Shown piece after piece: positions 14,436 through 23,791 of a stretch of DNA of 64,000 nt. The DNA lies in contig NZ_QUMQ01000001.1 of NCBI RefSeq assembly GCF_003387075.1, positions 1,984,001 to 2,048,000 of the forward strand, read 5' to 3'. The notes under the pieces were generated by a model that ran no database searches, was not told the origin of the DNA, and was given only the letters and a program-made list of their open reading frames with translations. How positions within the stretch are numbered: position 1 is the first letter of the stretch; every line of letters begins with the position of its first letter. This stretch comes from Asanoa ferruginea. Its GTDB lineage: Bacteria; Actinomycetota; Actinomycetes; Mycobacteriales; Micromonosporaceae. Position numbers and translations under genes: made by a program.

Positions 14436-17408
14436 GTGGAATTCACGGTATTGGGGCCGGTCGAGATCATCGTCGATGAGCAGCCGTTGTCGATCGGGGG
14501 GATTCGCAACCGCCTGGTTCTGGCTGGGCTTCTGCTGCGCAGCGGGCGGCCGGTGGGCGTCGCGCCCCTCATCGACCTGGTCTGGGACGATCCGCCCGCG
14601 ACGGCGCGTCAGCAGTTGCATACGGCCGTGAGCGCGCTGCGTCGTGCGCTCGGAGGTCACGGGCGTGGGCCGGCCGCCGCGGCGCTGCGGACCGTCGACA
14701 TCGGCTATCAGCTCGACGTGCCGGCCGGCCGACTGGACCTGCAGCGGTTCACAAGTGGCTTGGCCGACGCACGCGCACACCGCACGGCGGACGCGTTGCC
14801 CGACGCTGCGAAGGCCTATCAGGCAGCGCTGGCCCTGTGGCGTGGCCCGGCGCTGGCAGGTCTTCCCGGCGCCGTCGTCGCGCGCTACGCGACCGAGTTG
14901 GAGGAGCAGCGGCTGGCGGCGGTCGAGGAGTGGTGCGAGGTCGAGCTGGGGATGGGGCTGCACCGGCCGCTCGTCCCGCGGCTGCGGCAACTCTCGGCCG
15001 AGCATCCGGAGCGGGAGCGGTTCGGCAGTCTGCTGATGACCGCGTTGGTGCGCGACGGGCGCCGGCCCGAGGCGATCGCGGTCTACCACGAGCTGGCCAA
15101 GCGACTTCGCGACGAGCTGGGCATCGACCCCGGTGAGTTGCTCAACGCGGCCTACCTGACGGCCATCGCCGACCGCCCTCGGCCCGCGCCTAACCCGCCG
15201 GCGGAGGTGTTGGCGCCACGGTATCTTCCGCGAGCACCGCGCCTCGTCGGCCGCGAGCGTGAGCTTGGCGAGATCCGCGCGGCGATCGCCGGCGGGGCTG
15301 AGCCTCGCGTCGTGATGATCGACGGCATGGCCGGGGTGGGCAAGTCCGCCCTCGCGCTCACGGTCGCGCGGAGCATGGTTGACCGCTATCCGGACGCGCA
15401 GCTGTTCGTCGACCTGCAGGGCCACAGTGAGCAGCAACCGGTGAGCCCGCACGAAGCACTCGGGACCCTGCTGCGCCAGGTGGAACCGGCCCGGGACCGC
15501 ATGCCCGCGTACGAGTTTGAACGGCTCGCGGCGTGGCAGCGGGCGCTGCGTGGCCGGCGCTCGATCGTTGTCCTGGACAACGCGGAGGCGACGGCGCAGA
15601 TCGAACCGATGCTGAATGTCGACGCCGCCTGCCTCATCCTGGTCACCAGCCGGACCCGACTCGCTCCGGTGGACGGCGCCCTGTCGCTGTCGCTCGACGT
15701 GCTCGACCCGGCGGACGCCGTCGAGCTGCTGCGGCACACCGCGGACGACCGGGTCGACGACGACGCGGCTGCCGCCGCGGCCATCGTCGCCTTGTGCGGC
15801 CGACTCCCGCTGGCGATTCGACTCGTCGGTCACCGGCTCCGACAACGTCCACGCTGGACCATGTCGATGATGCGGGAGCGGCTGGTCGACGCCCAGCGGG
15901 CGCCGATCACGATCAGTGTCGAGGGCTACACCGCCTCAGCTGCCTTCCAGCTGTCTTACCGCCACCTCTCCGAGCGTCAACAGCTGATGTTCCGCCGCCT
16001 CGGCCTGCATCCCGCCGGCACGTTCGAGGTCTGGGCGGCGGCCGCCCTGATCGACCTGCCCGTGCCGGACACGACGGAACTGCTCGACGACCTGGTCGAG
16101 GCCAACCTCGTGCAGGCCGATATCCCGGGTCGATACCGGATGCACGACCTGCTGCGGGCCTTCGCGGCGACGTTGGTTTCCACGCAGGAGCACCGACCGG
16201 CAACGGTACGGATGCTCGACGGTTACCTGCGCACACTCGAAGCCGCCGGCCACCATCTGGAGCGTCACCGACCACCGAGCGACACTGTCCCGGCCGGAGG
16301 CTGGCTGCCGCAGTTCGGGACGGCGGCCGAGGGCGCCGCGTGGGCGGACGCCAACTGGTCGACGATCGTCACGCTGGTGAACATCGCCGAGCGGGCCGAC
16401 GCTCATCGGCACACCGCGCTCTTGGCCCGGATGGCATATCGCTCCGCCGACGTGTCGGGCCGCAGCGCCGACGGCCTCCAGCTGGCCGCGCAGGCGCTCG
16501 CGGCTGCGGACGCGCTCGGCGACGACGACCTCACCGCGACGACACACGGGATGGTCGCCGCGCTGTACCTGAGACTCGGCCACAACGAGCAATGCCGGGC
16601 CAGCATCGAGTGGGCCATCCGCCACTACGAAAACGTCGGCAACGAGCACCGGCTGCACCGCTTGCGCGTCAACCAGGTCACGCTCCTGCGGCACGAGGGG
16701 CGCCACCGCGAGGCGGTGCGGATCGCGGAGGACGTGCTCCGGCTGGTGCGGGCCGCGGGCGATCGGCTCCCGGAGATGGGTGCCCTGCTCGAGGGCGGGG
16801 CGGCGCTCCATCAGCTGGGCCGGCACGAGGCGGCCCGAGCCATGCTGGTCGAGGCGGCGCACACGGTCCGTGACCGCGACACGCACGTGTTGAGCATCGT
16901 GCTGGGCTGGCTCGGCTGTGTCCATATCGACCTTGGTCAGCCGGCCGCCGCGGCGATCGCGCTGACCTGGGCGGTGAGCCTGAAGCGCCAGCACGGCAAC
17001 CTCGGCGGCGCCGCCGAGGCACTCGCTGACCTCGGACGGCTCTTCGTCGTCAACGGCCACCCCGAGATCGGCCTTCGGCAACAGCAGCAGGCGTACGAGC
17101 AGGCCCGCGCGCTCGACGACGGCTACTACGAGCCCATTTTGTCCAACCACCTCGGCGAGACCCTCACCGTCCTCGGCCGCCACGCCGACGCCCTGGACTA
17201 TCACCGAGCGGCCCTGCGCCTGGCCGAGCGCCGGCGCTGGCCCTACGAACGGGCCCGCGCCCAGGCTGGGATCGCGGCCGCACTGCGCGCCACCGACCCC
17301 CGTCAGGCCGACGCCGCCCAGGCGGAAGCGATCGGCGCGTTCATCGCGATCGGCCTGGACACCGAGGCCGCTCAGGCGAAGATCAGCGAGCCGGCGCGCG
17401 TCCGATAG
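14436..17408 (+). CDS. AfsR/SARP-family regulator with NB-ARC ATPase and TPR domains
   Basis: The start is GTG at 14436 after a G-rich ribosome site; the product is 990 aa. Residues 1-95 form the OmpR-like winged-helix DNA-binding domain (FTVLGPVE, RNRLVLAGLLLRSGRPV), and about 97-245 the bacterial transcriptional activation domain. An NB-ARC ATPase follows with Walker A GMAGVGKS at 297-304 and a kinase-2-like SIVVLDNAE; TPR repeats fill the C-terminal half. SARP/AfsR proteins activate antibiotic or other secondary-metabolite clusters. The adjacent dehydratase relic hints that a RiPP cluster could once have been its target, but no intact biosynthetic genes remain beside it. It is convergent with the lectin-like genes, with a 23-bp gap. 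Confidence 0.93.
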   Translation: MEFTVLGPVEIIVDEQPLSIGGIRNRLVLAGLLLRSGRPVGVAPLIDLVWDDPPATARQQLHTAVSALRRALGGHGRGPAAAALRTVDIGYQLDVPAGRLDLQRFTSGLADARAHRTADALPDAAKAYQAALALWRGPALAGLPGAVVARYATELEEQRLAAVEEWCEVELGMGLHRPLVPRLRQLSAEHPERERFGSLLMTALVRDGRRPEAIAVYHELAKRLRDELGIDPGELLNAAYLTAIADRPRPAPNPPAEVLAPRYLPRAPRLVGRERELGEIRAAIAGGAEPRVVMIDGMAGVGKSALALTVARSMVDRYPDAQLFVDLQGHSEQQPVSPHEALGTLLRQVEPARDRMPAYEFERLAAWQRALRGRRSIVVLDNAEATAQIEPMLNVDAACLILVTSRTRLAPVDGALSLSLDVLDPADAVELLRHTADDRVDDDAAAAAAIVALCGRLPLAIRLVGHRLRQRPRWTMSMMRERLVDAQRAPITISVEGYTASAAFQLSYRHLSERQQLMFRRLGLHPAGTFEVWAAAALIDLPVPDTTELLDDLVEANLVQADIPGRYRMHDLLRAFAATLVSTQEHRPATVRMLDGYLRTLEAAGHHLERHRPPSDTVPAGGWLPQFGTAAEGAAWADANWSTIVTLVNIAERADAHRHTALLARMAYRSADVSGRSADGLQLAAQALAAADALGDDDLTATTHGMVAALYLRLGHNEQCRASIEWAIRHYENVGNEHRLHRLRVNQVTLLRHEGRHREAVRIAEDVLRLVRAAGDRLPEMGALLEGGAALHQLGRHEAARAMLVEAAHTVRDRDTHVLSIVLGWLGCVHIDLGQPAAAAIALTWAVSLKRQHGNLGGAAEALADLGRLFVVNGHPEIGLRQQQQAYEQARALDDGYYEPILSNHLGETLTVLGRHADALDYHRAALRLAERRRWPYERARAQAGIAAALRATDPRQADAAQAEAIGAFIAIGLDTEAAQAKISEPARVR

Positions 17409-17431
17409 GTACACACGCCGGCGGCCGAGGG

Positions 17432-17983
17432 CTATTCCCAGTTTTCCGACCAGCAGCCGTTGTCGCAGTACTGGTATTTGCGATGTTGCAGGTTGTCGAC
17501 GCCAAGGACCTCGACATAGTTGCGGTAATGACAAGGGACCTGGGAGGTGCCGATGGTGCACATCTGCGATGAGTACACCCCGGTGTATATGGGCCCGTAA
17601 GGTTCGAGGCGGCCTGCGAAGGATGTCCACCCCGACCAGTCGCCGCCCGGAGAGAGCTGGTGGACATAGTCCAGGTCGCCGCCGTCGGCCCGGCCGAAGA
17701 CGCCGAGCGTGCCGTTGTCGTTGAGGATGACACCGATGCCGCTGCTGATGATGCCGCTGAGCGGCCGCCAAGCGACGTAGTCGCTCTTGTACGCGTTCTG
17801 CTCCCAGCGATGCAGGAGATGCCGCGTGCTGTCGAGCTTGAACTGCTCCAAGCGACCGTCCTGGTTTCTCATGCTGACCTGCTGCTGCCAGTAGCCGGCT
17901 GAGGCCGGACCCGCCGGCAGCGCGAAGAGTCCCGCGCCGACGAGAGCAACCACGAGAAGGGCGTGTTTCAAAAACCTGCGCAT
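17432..17983 (-). CDS. Secreted PLL/tectonin-like lectin-type protein, copy 2 of a tandem pair
   Basis: I start this at the ATG at 17983, preceded by AAGGACG; the open frame continues into the upstream copy. The product is 183 aa with a Sec signal peptide ending near PASAG (about residue 30). The mature part has beta-propeller-like repeat motifs: NQDGRLEQF, HRWEQ and NDNGTLGVFGRADGGDLDYV. These resemble the N-D-G-R-E-F and W-Q blades of PLL/tectonin lectins. The C-terminal KYQYCDNGCWSENWE has paired cysteines. It shares most of its sequence with the protein encoded just upstream (18034-18585), so the pair arose by tandem duplication. Probably an extracellular glycan-binding protein. The domain is too short for a full propeller, so it may act as an oligomer. 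Confidence 0.8.
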   Translation of the reverse strand: MRRFLKHALLVVALVGAGLFALPAGPASAGYWQQQVSMRNQDGRLEQFKLDSTRHLLHRWEQNAYKSDYVAWRPLSGIISSGIGVILNDNGTLGVFGRADGGDLDYVHQLSPGGDWSGWTSFAGRLEPYGPIYTGVYSSQMCTIGTSQVPCHYRNYVEVLGVDNLQHRKYQYCDNGCWSENWE

Positions 17984-18033
17984 TCGACGTCCTTGGGTGT
18001 TGGCGAGTGGAATTCGGGCCGGACGGCCGGCAG

Positions 18034-18585
18034 CTACTCCCAGTTGGGTGACCAGCAACCGTTCACGCAGTACTGGTATTTGTAGTGCGGCGCCCCATCG
18101 GTGCCTATGACCTTGACGTAGTTGCGTTCGTGACATGGGATGTGGAATCCGCCGACGGTGCACGTATCGGATGCCCAGACCCCGGCGGTCACCTCGCTGT
18201 GCAGTTCGATTCTTCCCGCGAAGGACGTCCAACCTGACCAGTCGCCACCAGGCGAAAGCTGTTGGACGTAGTCCAGATCCCCGCCCTCGGCCCGCCCGAA
18301 GACACCGATCGTGCCGTTGTCGTTCAGGATGACGCCGATGCCGCTGCTCAGGATGCCGCTGAGCCGCCGCCACGGCACGAAGTCGCCCTGGTACGGCGTC
18401 TGCTCCCACTGGTGGATGAGGTGCCGCGTGCTGTCGATCGAGAAGTACTCGGCGCGGCCATCCTGATTTCGGATGCCGACCTCCTGCTGCCAGTAGCCGG
18501 CCGAGGCCGGCGATGCCGGGAGAGCGAACAGTCCCGCGCCGATGAGAGCGACCACGAGGAAGGCGTGTTTCAGTAGTCTGCGCAT
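18034..18585 (-). CDS. Secreted PLL/tectonin-like lectin-type protein, copy 1 of a tandem pair
   Basis: This 183-aa protein has the same length as its downstream paralogue and starts at ATG 18585 after AAAGGACG. A Sec signal peptide (basic start, hydrophobic core, PASPASAG near residues 24-31) precedes the mature domain. Repeat blades are visible as NQDGRAEYF, HQWEQ and NDNGTIGVFGRAEGGDLDYV; the tail is KYQYCVNGCWSPNWE. Differences from copy 2 concentrate in the region after FAGR (ELHSEVTAGVWASDTCT versus EPYGPIYTGVYSSQMCT), which may reflect different binding specificity. The 50-bp gap and identical spacing of the ribosome sites suggest co-transcription. Function is inferred from the blade motifs only. 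Confidence 0.8.
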   Translation of the reverse strand: MRRLLKHAFLVVALIGAGLFALPASPASAGYWQQEVGIRNQDGRAEYFSIDSTRHLIHQWEQTPYQGDFVPWRRLSGILSSGIGVILNDNGTIGVFGRAEGGDLDYVQQLSPGGDWSGWTSFAGRIELHSEVTAGVWASDTCTVGGFHIPCHERNYVKVIGTDGAPHYKYQYCVNGCWSPNWE

Positions 18586-18674
18586 GCGACGTCCTTTTGT
18601 TGGCGGGTGTTTCCAGACCGAGCCAACGTTGACAAGCGCGGCTCTTCGCTGCCTATCGAGGCGCTACTCGCGGC

Positions 18675-18885
18675 CTACTTGCGGTGCATGCGGGAGTGGA
18701 GGACCAGGAACGGCAGCCCGAAGACGCTGAACGCGTGCTCCGCGACCAGGTCGCCCTCGGGATTGACGTGAACGTCGCGCCGCTCGGCGAAACCGTGGAC
18801 GCTCAAGGCCGTCAGCCGGCGGGTCCGCGCGTCGACGTAGGTCAGGTAGTGGCCGGGCTGGTCGCCCTGCCCGCGCGGCGACTAG
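18675..18885 (-). pseudogene. C-terminal fragment of an unidentified protein
   Basis: A frame closed by a TAG upstream reads [20 protein letters not shown], then [20 protein letters not shown], and ends [11 protein letters not shown] at a stop at 18675. It looks like real coding sequence in composition, but it has no start and breaks at about 18885. Just upstream another frame reads LSDAQRAELAPLL, which weakly resembles the N-terminus of IS5-type transposases. I do not recognise the family. Confidence 0.4.
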
Positions 18886-18940
18886 CAACGGAGCCAGCTC
18901 GGCACGCTGCGCGTCGCTCAAGAGAGTGCTGCGATCATTT

Positions 18941-19270
18941 TCACCACGGGCAGCGCGCGGCGTCCGCATCGCGGAAGTAGGCCGCGATCTCCTCGCGAGC
19001 GATGTCGTGCATGGCGGCGGGATCCTTGTAGGCATCAGACCTTGAGCGAGAGCACCGAGCACGGGTAGCGGGACGCCGGGTCGTTCTCCCGGGTTCGTGT
19101 CGAGAACGGCGGTGGCGACGGCCGCCATCCGAGTTCGAGGCCGCCCATCGAGATCGACATTGCGGATCAGGCGGGCGATTGTCCAGGCGCAGCCACACCT
19201 GCGGTAGCACACCATAATGCCGCTTATGTGCGCGCTTTCGCGGCAACATAAGGTTGGCGCGGTCGTCCAC
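18941..19270 (-). pseudogene. Frameshifted remnant of an unidentified gene
   Basis: Protein-like segments are split between frames: HYGVLPQVWLRLDNRP, then RNVDLDGRPRTRMAAVATAV, then DAYKDPAAMHDIAREEIAAY, ending DADAARCPW at a stop at 18941. Joining them needs at least two frameshifts. There is no ribosome site and I recognise no family. It belongs to a run of decayed genes between the lectin pair and the second LuxR regulator. Confidence 0.4.
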
Positions 19271-19663
19271 AGTCTGCGACGGCTTCGCCGTAGGCTGCCG
19301 CGCACACCAAGCCGCTATTGCTTCGGAGACCTAAATGACCGCGGATCCCCAACTGCTCTCGCGCCCACTCGTCGAACCGCCCGGCGTAATCTCTCGAGTA
19401 GGCCGGGCACTGATCGAGCGCGTATCGAAGAGTCGTCTCCAGCACCTCGCTGTGGCCCTGGTCCATGAGTAGCAAGGCCTCCGCACGCGCGAAGAACACG
19501 TCGGAGTTCCTCGTTCGCTTCATGAAACCAAGATCGCCACGCTGCACCTGATCCAACATGCCGCGAGCGGTCAACATCTGGTCAAGGACGGGGCCAGCCA
19601 GCCGCCTCCAAACTGGACGACCATGTCCTTGGCCGCGGCGATGGCGGACTCGGGGTCGGTCAC
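19224..19663 (-). pseudogene. Frameshifted hypothetical gene
   Basis: A GTG start at 19663, overlapping the end of the preceding remnant, reads VTDPESAIAAAKDMVVQFGG and then meets a stop. Shifting frame near 19600 recovers VLDQMLTARGMLDQVQRGDL and a long protein-like continuation (RNSDVFFARAEALLLMDQGH, YALDQCPAYSRDYAGRFDEW) to a stop at 19224. The segments look like one gene broken by an indel. Family not recognised. A sequencing error could also produce this. Confidence 0.45.
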
Positions 19664-19693
19664 CTCCCACCAGCCGCCTCCCCGTCGGGCCTA

Positions 19694-19879
19694 TCAGTGG
19701 GCTGCAACCTCTCGCGGTAGAGGCCGAGAGACTCTGATACAGCCTTCGGCATTCCGGTGCCGAGATGCTCGCGCTCCCAGTCGCCGGCCGCGTTCGACCT
19801 CCGCCACGTCGGACTGCTGCCCCTTATAGCCGTGTGCAAGAGCGACAGGGGCGACCACGTCGCGCAACGCCCGCTTCAA
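19694..19879 (-). pseudogene. Short broken hypothetical gene upstream of the frameshifted one
   Basis: A TTG at 19879 begins MKRALRDVVAPVALAHGYKG, followed after about 35 codons by a probable frame change into DWEREHLGTGMPKAVSESLG and a run ending at the TGA that overlaps the next start (GGAGGTGACC). The overlap suggests the two broken genes were once a coupled pair. No motif is recognised. Confidence 0.35.
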
Positions 19880-19988
19880 AAGCTCTTGGCGCGCGCAACC
19901 CAGGTGAAGCGTACGGTTGAAGCGCGGAACCGCGTGGGTGCGGGTTCTTCGGCGGTGCCCTGGGAACGGCTCCGAGGGAGATTTCCGG

Positions 19989-22745
19989 ATGCATCCACGG
20001 CAGGTGCTTTACGGCCGGCGAGCCGAGCGCGAGGTGCTCGATCAGCTCTTGCAAGAGTTAGTTGCCGGTCAGCACGTGGTGCTGGTGTTGCGTGGAGAGT
20101 CCGGCGAAGGCAAGACGGCGCTACTCGACTATCTGGGCGCCACAGCCATTGGCGCGCGGATTATTCGGGTTACCGGCGTTCAGTCTGAAATGGAGCTGGC
20201 CTACGCGGGGCTGCACCAACTCTGCCTGTCGATGCTCGACCAGCTGGACAATCTTCCGGCTCCGCAACGTGATGCGCTGGCTGTCGCGTTCGGGCTCGCC
20301 GCAGGCGCGCCACCGGATCGGTTCCTGGTCGGGCTGGCGGCGCTGAACCTGCTCTCGGCGTCTGCCGGCAGCCGGCCGGTCATCTGCCTGATCGACGACG
20401 TTCAGTGGCTCGACCATGCATCGGTGCAGGCTCTGGCGTTCGTGGCGCGGCGGCTCGTAGCCGACCCGATCGCCCTGGTCTTCACCCAGGTCGAGCCCAG
20501 TGATGGCCAGGAGTTTCTCGGGCTCCCGGAGATGCTGGTGACGGGACTCAACGATCGCGACGCCCGATCGTTGTTGACCTCGGCGGTGCCCGCTCTGCTC
20601 GATGAACGTGTGCAGGACCGGATCATCGCCGAGGCCCGAGGCAATCCGCTGGCGCTGCTCGAGCTGCCGGATGAGATCACGGCCACCGAGTTGGGCGGGT
20701 GGCTTCACCTGCCCAGGACCCGAGCGCTGGAGAGCCACACCGGCCGGATCGAGCGAGCCTATGTGCGGCGCCTGCGTGCCCTGCCTGCCCGGGCTCAACA
20801 GTTCATGTTTCTGGCCGCGGTCGAACCGCTCGGTGACCCCACGGTGTTGTGGCGGGCGGCGTCCGCACTCGGGCTCGACGAAACGGCCGCTGCGCCGGCG
20901 GAGGCCGCCGGGCTGATCAGGCTCGGAATGCGGGTCGGCTTCTGTCATCCGCTGGCTCGTTCGGCCGTCTACGGCGCCGCCGGGCCCGTCGAACTTCGGC
21001 GGGTGCATCGCGCGCTGGCCGATCAGCAGACCGACCCGGATCGGCGCGCGTGGCATCGTGCCGCTGCCGCGTCGGCTCCGGCTGAGTGGCTGGCAGAAGA
21101 GCTGGAGCGGTCCGCGGCCCGAGCGCGGGCCCGGGGCGGCGCCGCTGCCGAAGCCGCGTTTCTGCGACGCTCTGCCGAGCTCACACCGGAGTCGGCTCGG
21201 CGTGGAGCCCGGGCCGTGGCCGCCGCCCAGGCGGAACTGGCGGCCGGTGCCCCCGACACGGCCGAGCAGTTGCTTTCGACCGCGGAGATGACCGAGCTCG
21301 ACGACCTGCAGCGGGCTCGGGCGGAACGCCTACGCGCGCGGGCGGTGTTCGCACGCAGTCGGGGCCCCGACGCTCCGGGAATGCTGCTAGACGCGGCGCG
21401 CCGGTTTACCCCGATGGCCGTTCCAGTTGCGCGGGAGACCTATCTGGAGGCGCTGTTGGCGGCGATTTTCGCCGGCGACGAGCATCTGCCGCCGGGCCAG
21501 AGCCTGCGGACCGTGGCCGAGGCAGCTCGATTCGCGCCTGCCAAGCCGGGCTCGCAGGATCCGGTGGATCTTCTCCTCGACGGCCTCACGGCACAGTTCA
21601 CGCAGGGGTACGGGTCGGCAGCACCGACATTGCGGCAGGCGCTGGAGGCCACCCGGGTCCGTGGTGACGCCACGTTGATCTGCTTGACGGCGTCGTTGGT
21701 GGCGATGGAGCTGTGGGAGGGGACGGCGTGGCGCGACTTGCTGGAGTGTTACGTGCGAGCGGCCCGGGAGACCGGAACATTGAGCTTGCTGCCGATGGCG
21801 ACGGACTTTCTTGCCGGCTTCCATCTCCAGGCGGGAAACTTCGTCACCGCGGCCGCACTGATCGAAGAGGCGGCCGATCTCAACGCGACCGCCCAGGCGA
21901 TGCTGCCGCCATACACCCCGGTCATTCTCGCGGCATGGCGAGGTGACCAGGCAGGCGCCGCCAAACTAACCGAGATCGCGATCAAAGACGCATCCAACCG
22001 CGGCGAGGGCGGCGCGCTGGTGGTGGCCGATTACGCCGCGGCCGTGCTCAACAACGGGCTCGGCCATTACGGGACGGCCCTGGCCGCTGCGCAACGCACC
22101 ACCCGCGGTGATCACATGGTGACCAGGTCGTGGGGGCTGGCCGAACTGGTGGAGGCGGCCGCGCGGCTCGAGGAATGGGAGGTCGGCGACGTGGCTCTGC
22201 GGGAGCTCACCGAGCGGACCCAGGCGAGCGGAACACCGTGGGCGCTGGGCACCGAAGCACTCGCGCGGGCAATGCTGAGCCGCGGCCCCGACGTCGACGA
22301 TCTCTACCGCACCGCCATCGACCGGCTCCGAGGCTGCCGCATGAATGCGCACCTCGCCCGCGCGCACCTTGCGTACGGGGAATGGCTCCGCCGCAACAAC
22401 CGCCGCAGCCACGCCCGCGACCAACTGCGGCGCGCCCACAAACTACTCACCAACATCGGGGCGGACGCGTTCGGCGAGCGCGCCCGCAACGAACTCGAGG
22501 CAACCGGCGAGACAGTCCCACACCGGACCCCGGACACGCTGGATCTCACGCCTCAGGAGGCGTTGATCGCATCACTGGCGCGGGATGGTCAGACCAACCA
22601 GGAGATCGGCACCGCCCTGTTCATCAGCCCTCGGACGGTCGAGTGGCACCTACGCAACGTCTTCGCGAAGCTGGCCATCAGCTCGCGCCGAGAGCTGCGC
22701 GACGCCCCGCTCGACGCGGTAGCGGCGACCACAGCCGCGCGCTGA
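19989..22745 (+). CDS. Second large ATP-binding LuxR-family regulator (LAL/STAND type)
   Basis: I choose the ATG at 19989, which follows GAGGGA, giving 918 aa; the open frame extends 24 codons upstream without support. The N-terminus reads LYGRRAEREVLDQLL, with Walker A RGESGEGKTALL near residues 33-44 and Walker B-like VICLIDDVQWLDHA. The middle is an alpha-solenoid (TPR-like). The C-terminus is a LuxR helix-turn-helix (LTPQEALIASLARDGQTNQE, TALFISPRTVEWHLRNVF). It shares domain order with the regulator at 7787-10495 but is clearly a different subfamily in sequence. A hairpin follows the stop at 22760-22779. Regulated pathway unknown. Confidence 0.92.
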   Translation: MHPRQVLYGRRAEREVLDQLLQELVAGQHVVLVLRGESGEGKTALLDYLGATAIGARIIRVTGVQSEMELAYAGLHQLCLSMLDQLDNLPAPQRDALAVAFGLAAGAPPDRFLVGLAALNLLSASAGSRPVICLIDDVQWLDHASVQALAFVARRLVADPIALVFTQVEPSDGQEFLGLPEMLVTGLNDRDARSLLTSAVPALLDERVQDRIIAEARGNPLALLELPDEITATELGGWLHLPRTRALESHTGRIERAYVRRLRALPARAQQFMFLAAVEPLGDPTVLWRAASALGLDETAAAPAEAAGLIRLGMRVGFCHPLARSAVYGAAGPVELRRVHRALADQQTDPDRRAWHRAAAASAPAEWLAEELERSAARARARGGAAAEAAFLRRSAELTPESARRGARAVAAAQAELAAGAPDTAEQLLSTAEMTELDDLQRARAERLRARAVFARSRGPDAPGMLLDAARRFTPMAVPVARETYLEALLAAIFAGDEHLPPGQSLRTVAEAARFAPAKPGSQDPVDLLLDGLTAQFTQGYGSAAPTLRQALEATRVRGDATLICLTASLVAMELWEGTAWRDLLECYVRAARETGTLSLLPMATDFLAGFHLQAGNFVTAAALIEEAADLNATAQAMLPPYTPVILAAWRGDQAGAAKLTEIAIKDASNRGEGGALVVADYAAAVLNNGLGHYGTALAAAQRTTRGDHMVTRSWGLAELVEAAARLEEWEVGDVALRELTERTQASGTPWALGTEALARAMLSRGPDVDDLYRTAIDRLRGCRMNAHLARAHLAYGEWLRRNNRRSHARDQLRRAHKLLTNIGADAFGERARNELEATGETVPHRTPDTLDLTPQEALIASLARDGQTNQEIGTALFISPRTVEWHLRNVFAKLAISSRRELRDAPLDAVAATTAAR

Positions 22746-22759
22746 CTCGTCCTGGTGCA

Positions 22760-22779
22760 CCGGGGTTTGCACACCCCGG
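22760..22779 (+). terminator. Hairpin after the second LuxR regulator
   Basis: CCGGGGT pairs with ACCCCGG across a 6-nt loop, 15 bp after the stop at 22745. There is no T-run, so it is at best a weak or Rho-assisted terminator. Confidence 0.4.
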
Positions 22780-22880
22780 GCTGACCACGGGGGCAGAGCC
22801 AACCACCAGCGATCACGGTTGCAAGGCCAGCCCCGGACGGACGACGCCCGCTGACCCGATCTCCCAGGAGCCTCCACGCG

Positions 22881-23735
22881 ATGACCAGTCACCCCGCAGC
22901 TCTCCCCATTTCAAGCGGCGTCGACCGGGTGCCAGCGCCGCCCGAGCACGCGGTCCACACACGCGACGGCGCCCACAGCGTCGCCGCTGCCGTCGCTAAT
23001 GACGAGTTGCGGCTGAGGTATCAGCCCATCGTCAGGATCAAGGACCGGGCGGTCGTGGCGGTGGAGGCCCTGGTGCGGTGGCAGCACCCGACACTAGGCC
23101 TGCTCACCCCGGACCGGTTCTTCCACGCCGCACACCAGAGCGGCCACATGCCGTTGCTCGACCAGTGGGTCCTGCAGCACGCCTGCGAAGACATGATCGA
23201 GCTGCGCGGTTCCCTCAAGGGCGCGGCCCCGATAAGGGTCAACGTCAACATCTCAGTACCGACCCTGACGACCGACCTCACCGAGCTCGTCACCACCACG
23301 CTGAAACGTACGGGTCTGCCGGCACGGCGACTGCGCCTGGAACTCAACGAAGGCGCCGACCTCGACACTCTCACCAGAGCCGGACCGCACCTCGAAACCC
23401 TGACCCACAGCGGAATCGAGGTGGCCCTCGACGACATGGGAGCCGGAGCAACGGACCTGCGCTACCTCTCTCACCTGGCACCGCGGGACATAAAGATCGA
23501 CAAGCTATTCGTGGCCGGCATGTTGATCAGCCCGCGCGACCACGCGATCGTCACCTTGCTCACTGATCTCGCCCGTCGCCTGCGGCTGCGAGTCGCGGCC
23601 GAAGGCGTCGAGACCGCCGAGCAGTTGGCAGCACTCGCCCGGATAGGGGTGTCCTACGCCCAGGGTTACCACCTCGCCCCACCGCTGACCCTGACCGACC
23701 TGACCAGCACCCTGTCGAAGGGACATTCTTCCTGA
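22881..23735 (+). CDS. EAL-domain cyclic-di-GMP phosphodiesterase
   Basis: The product is 284 aa, a stand-alone EAL domain after a disordered N-terminus of about 35 residues; no sensory or GGDEF domain and no membrane segment. The catalytic signature looks complete: VEALVRW (EAL), NVNISV (Asn), LELNEG (Glu), LDDMGAG (the Asp pair), KIDK (Lys), AEGVET (Glu) and AQGYHLAPPL (Gln). It should hydrolyse c-di-GMP to pGpG in the cytoplasm. It follows a LuxR regulator on the same strand by 135 bp with a hairpin between, so probably has its own promoter. A GGDEF/HD-GYP protein elsewhere in the window shows c-di-GMP signalling is active in this organism. Confidence 0.9.
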   Translation: MTSHPAALPISSGVDRVPAPPEHAVHTRDGAHSVAAAVANDELRLRYQPIVRIKDRAVVAVEALVRWQHPTLGLLTPDRFFHAAHQSGHMPLLDQWVLQHACEDMIELRGSLKGAAPIRVNVNISVPTLTTDLTELVTTTLKRTGLPARRLRLELNEGADLDTLTRAGPHLETLTHSGIEVALDDMGAGATDLRYLSHLAPRDIKIDKLFVAGMLISPRDHAIVTLLTDLARRLRLRVAAEGVETAEQLAALARIGVSYAQGYHLAPPLTLTDLTSTLSKGHSS

Positions 23736-23791
23736 GTCGCCGGGACCGGCGGCGGCGCGAGGCGGGACGGCGCAACGCTTTCCTGGGCTGC

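Noticed and set aside
14268-17771. Two long minus-strand open frames (525 and 611 codons) opposite the SARP regulator
   Set aside because: They are antisense shadows caused by GC-rich third positions; the plus strand encodes a full SARP/NB-ARC/TPR protein.
18900-18960. An IS5-type insertion sequence
   Set aside because: Only a short LSDAQRAELAPLL resemblance is present; no inverted repeats, DDE residues or remaining transposase were found.
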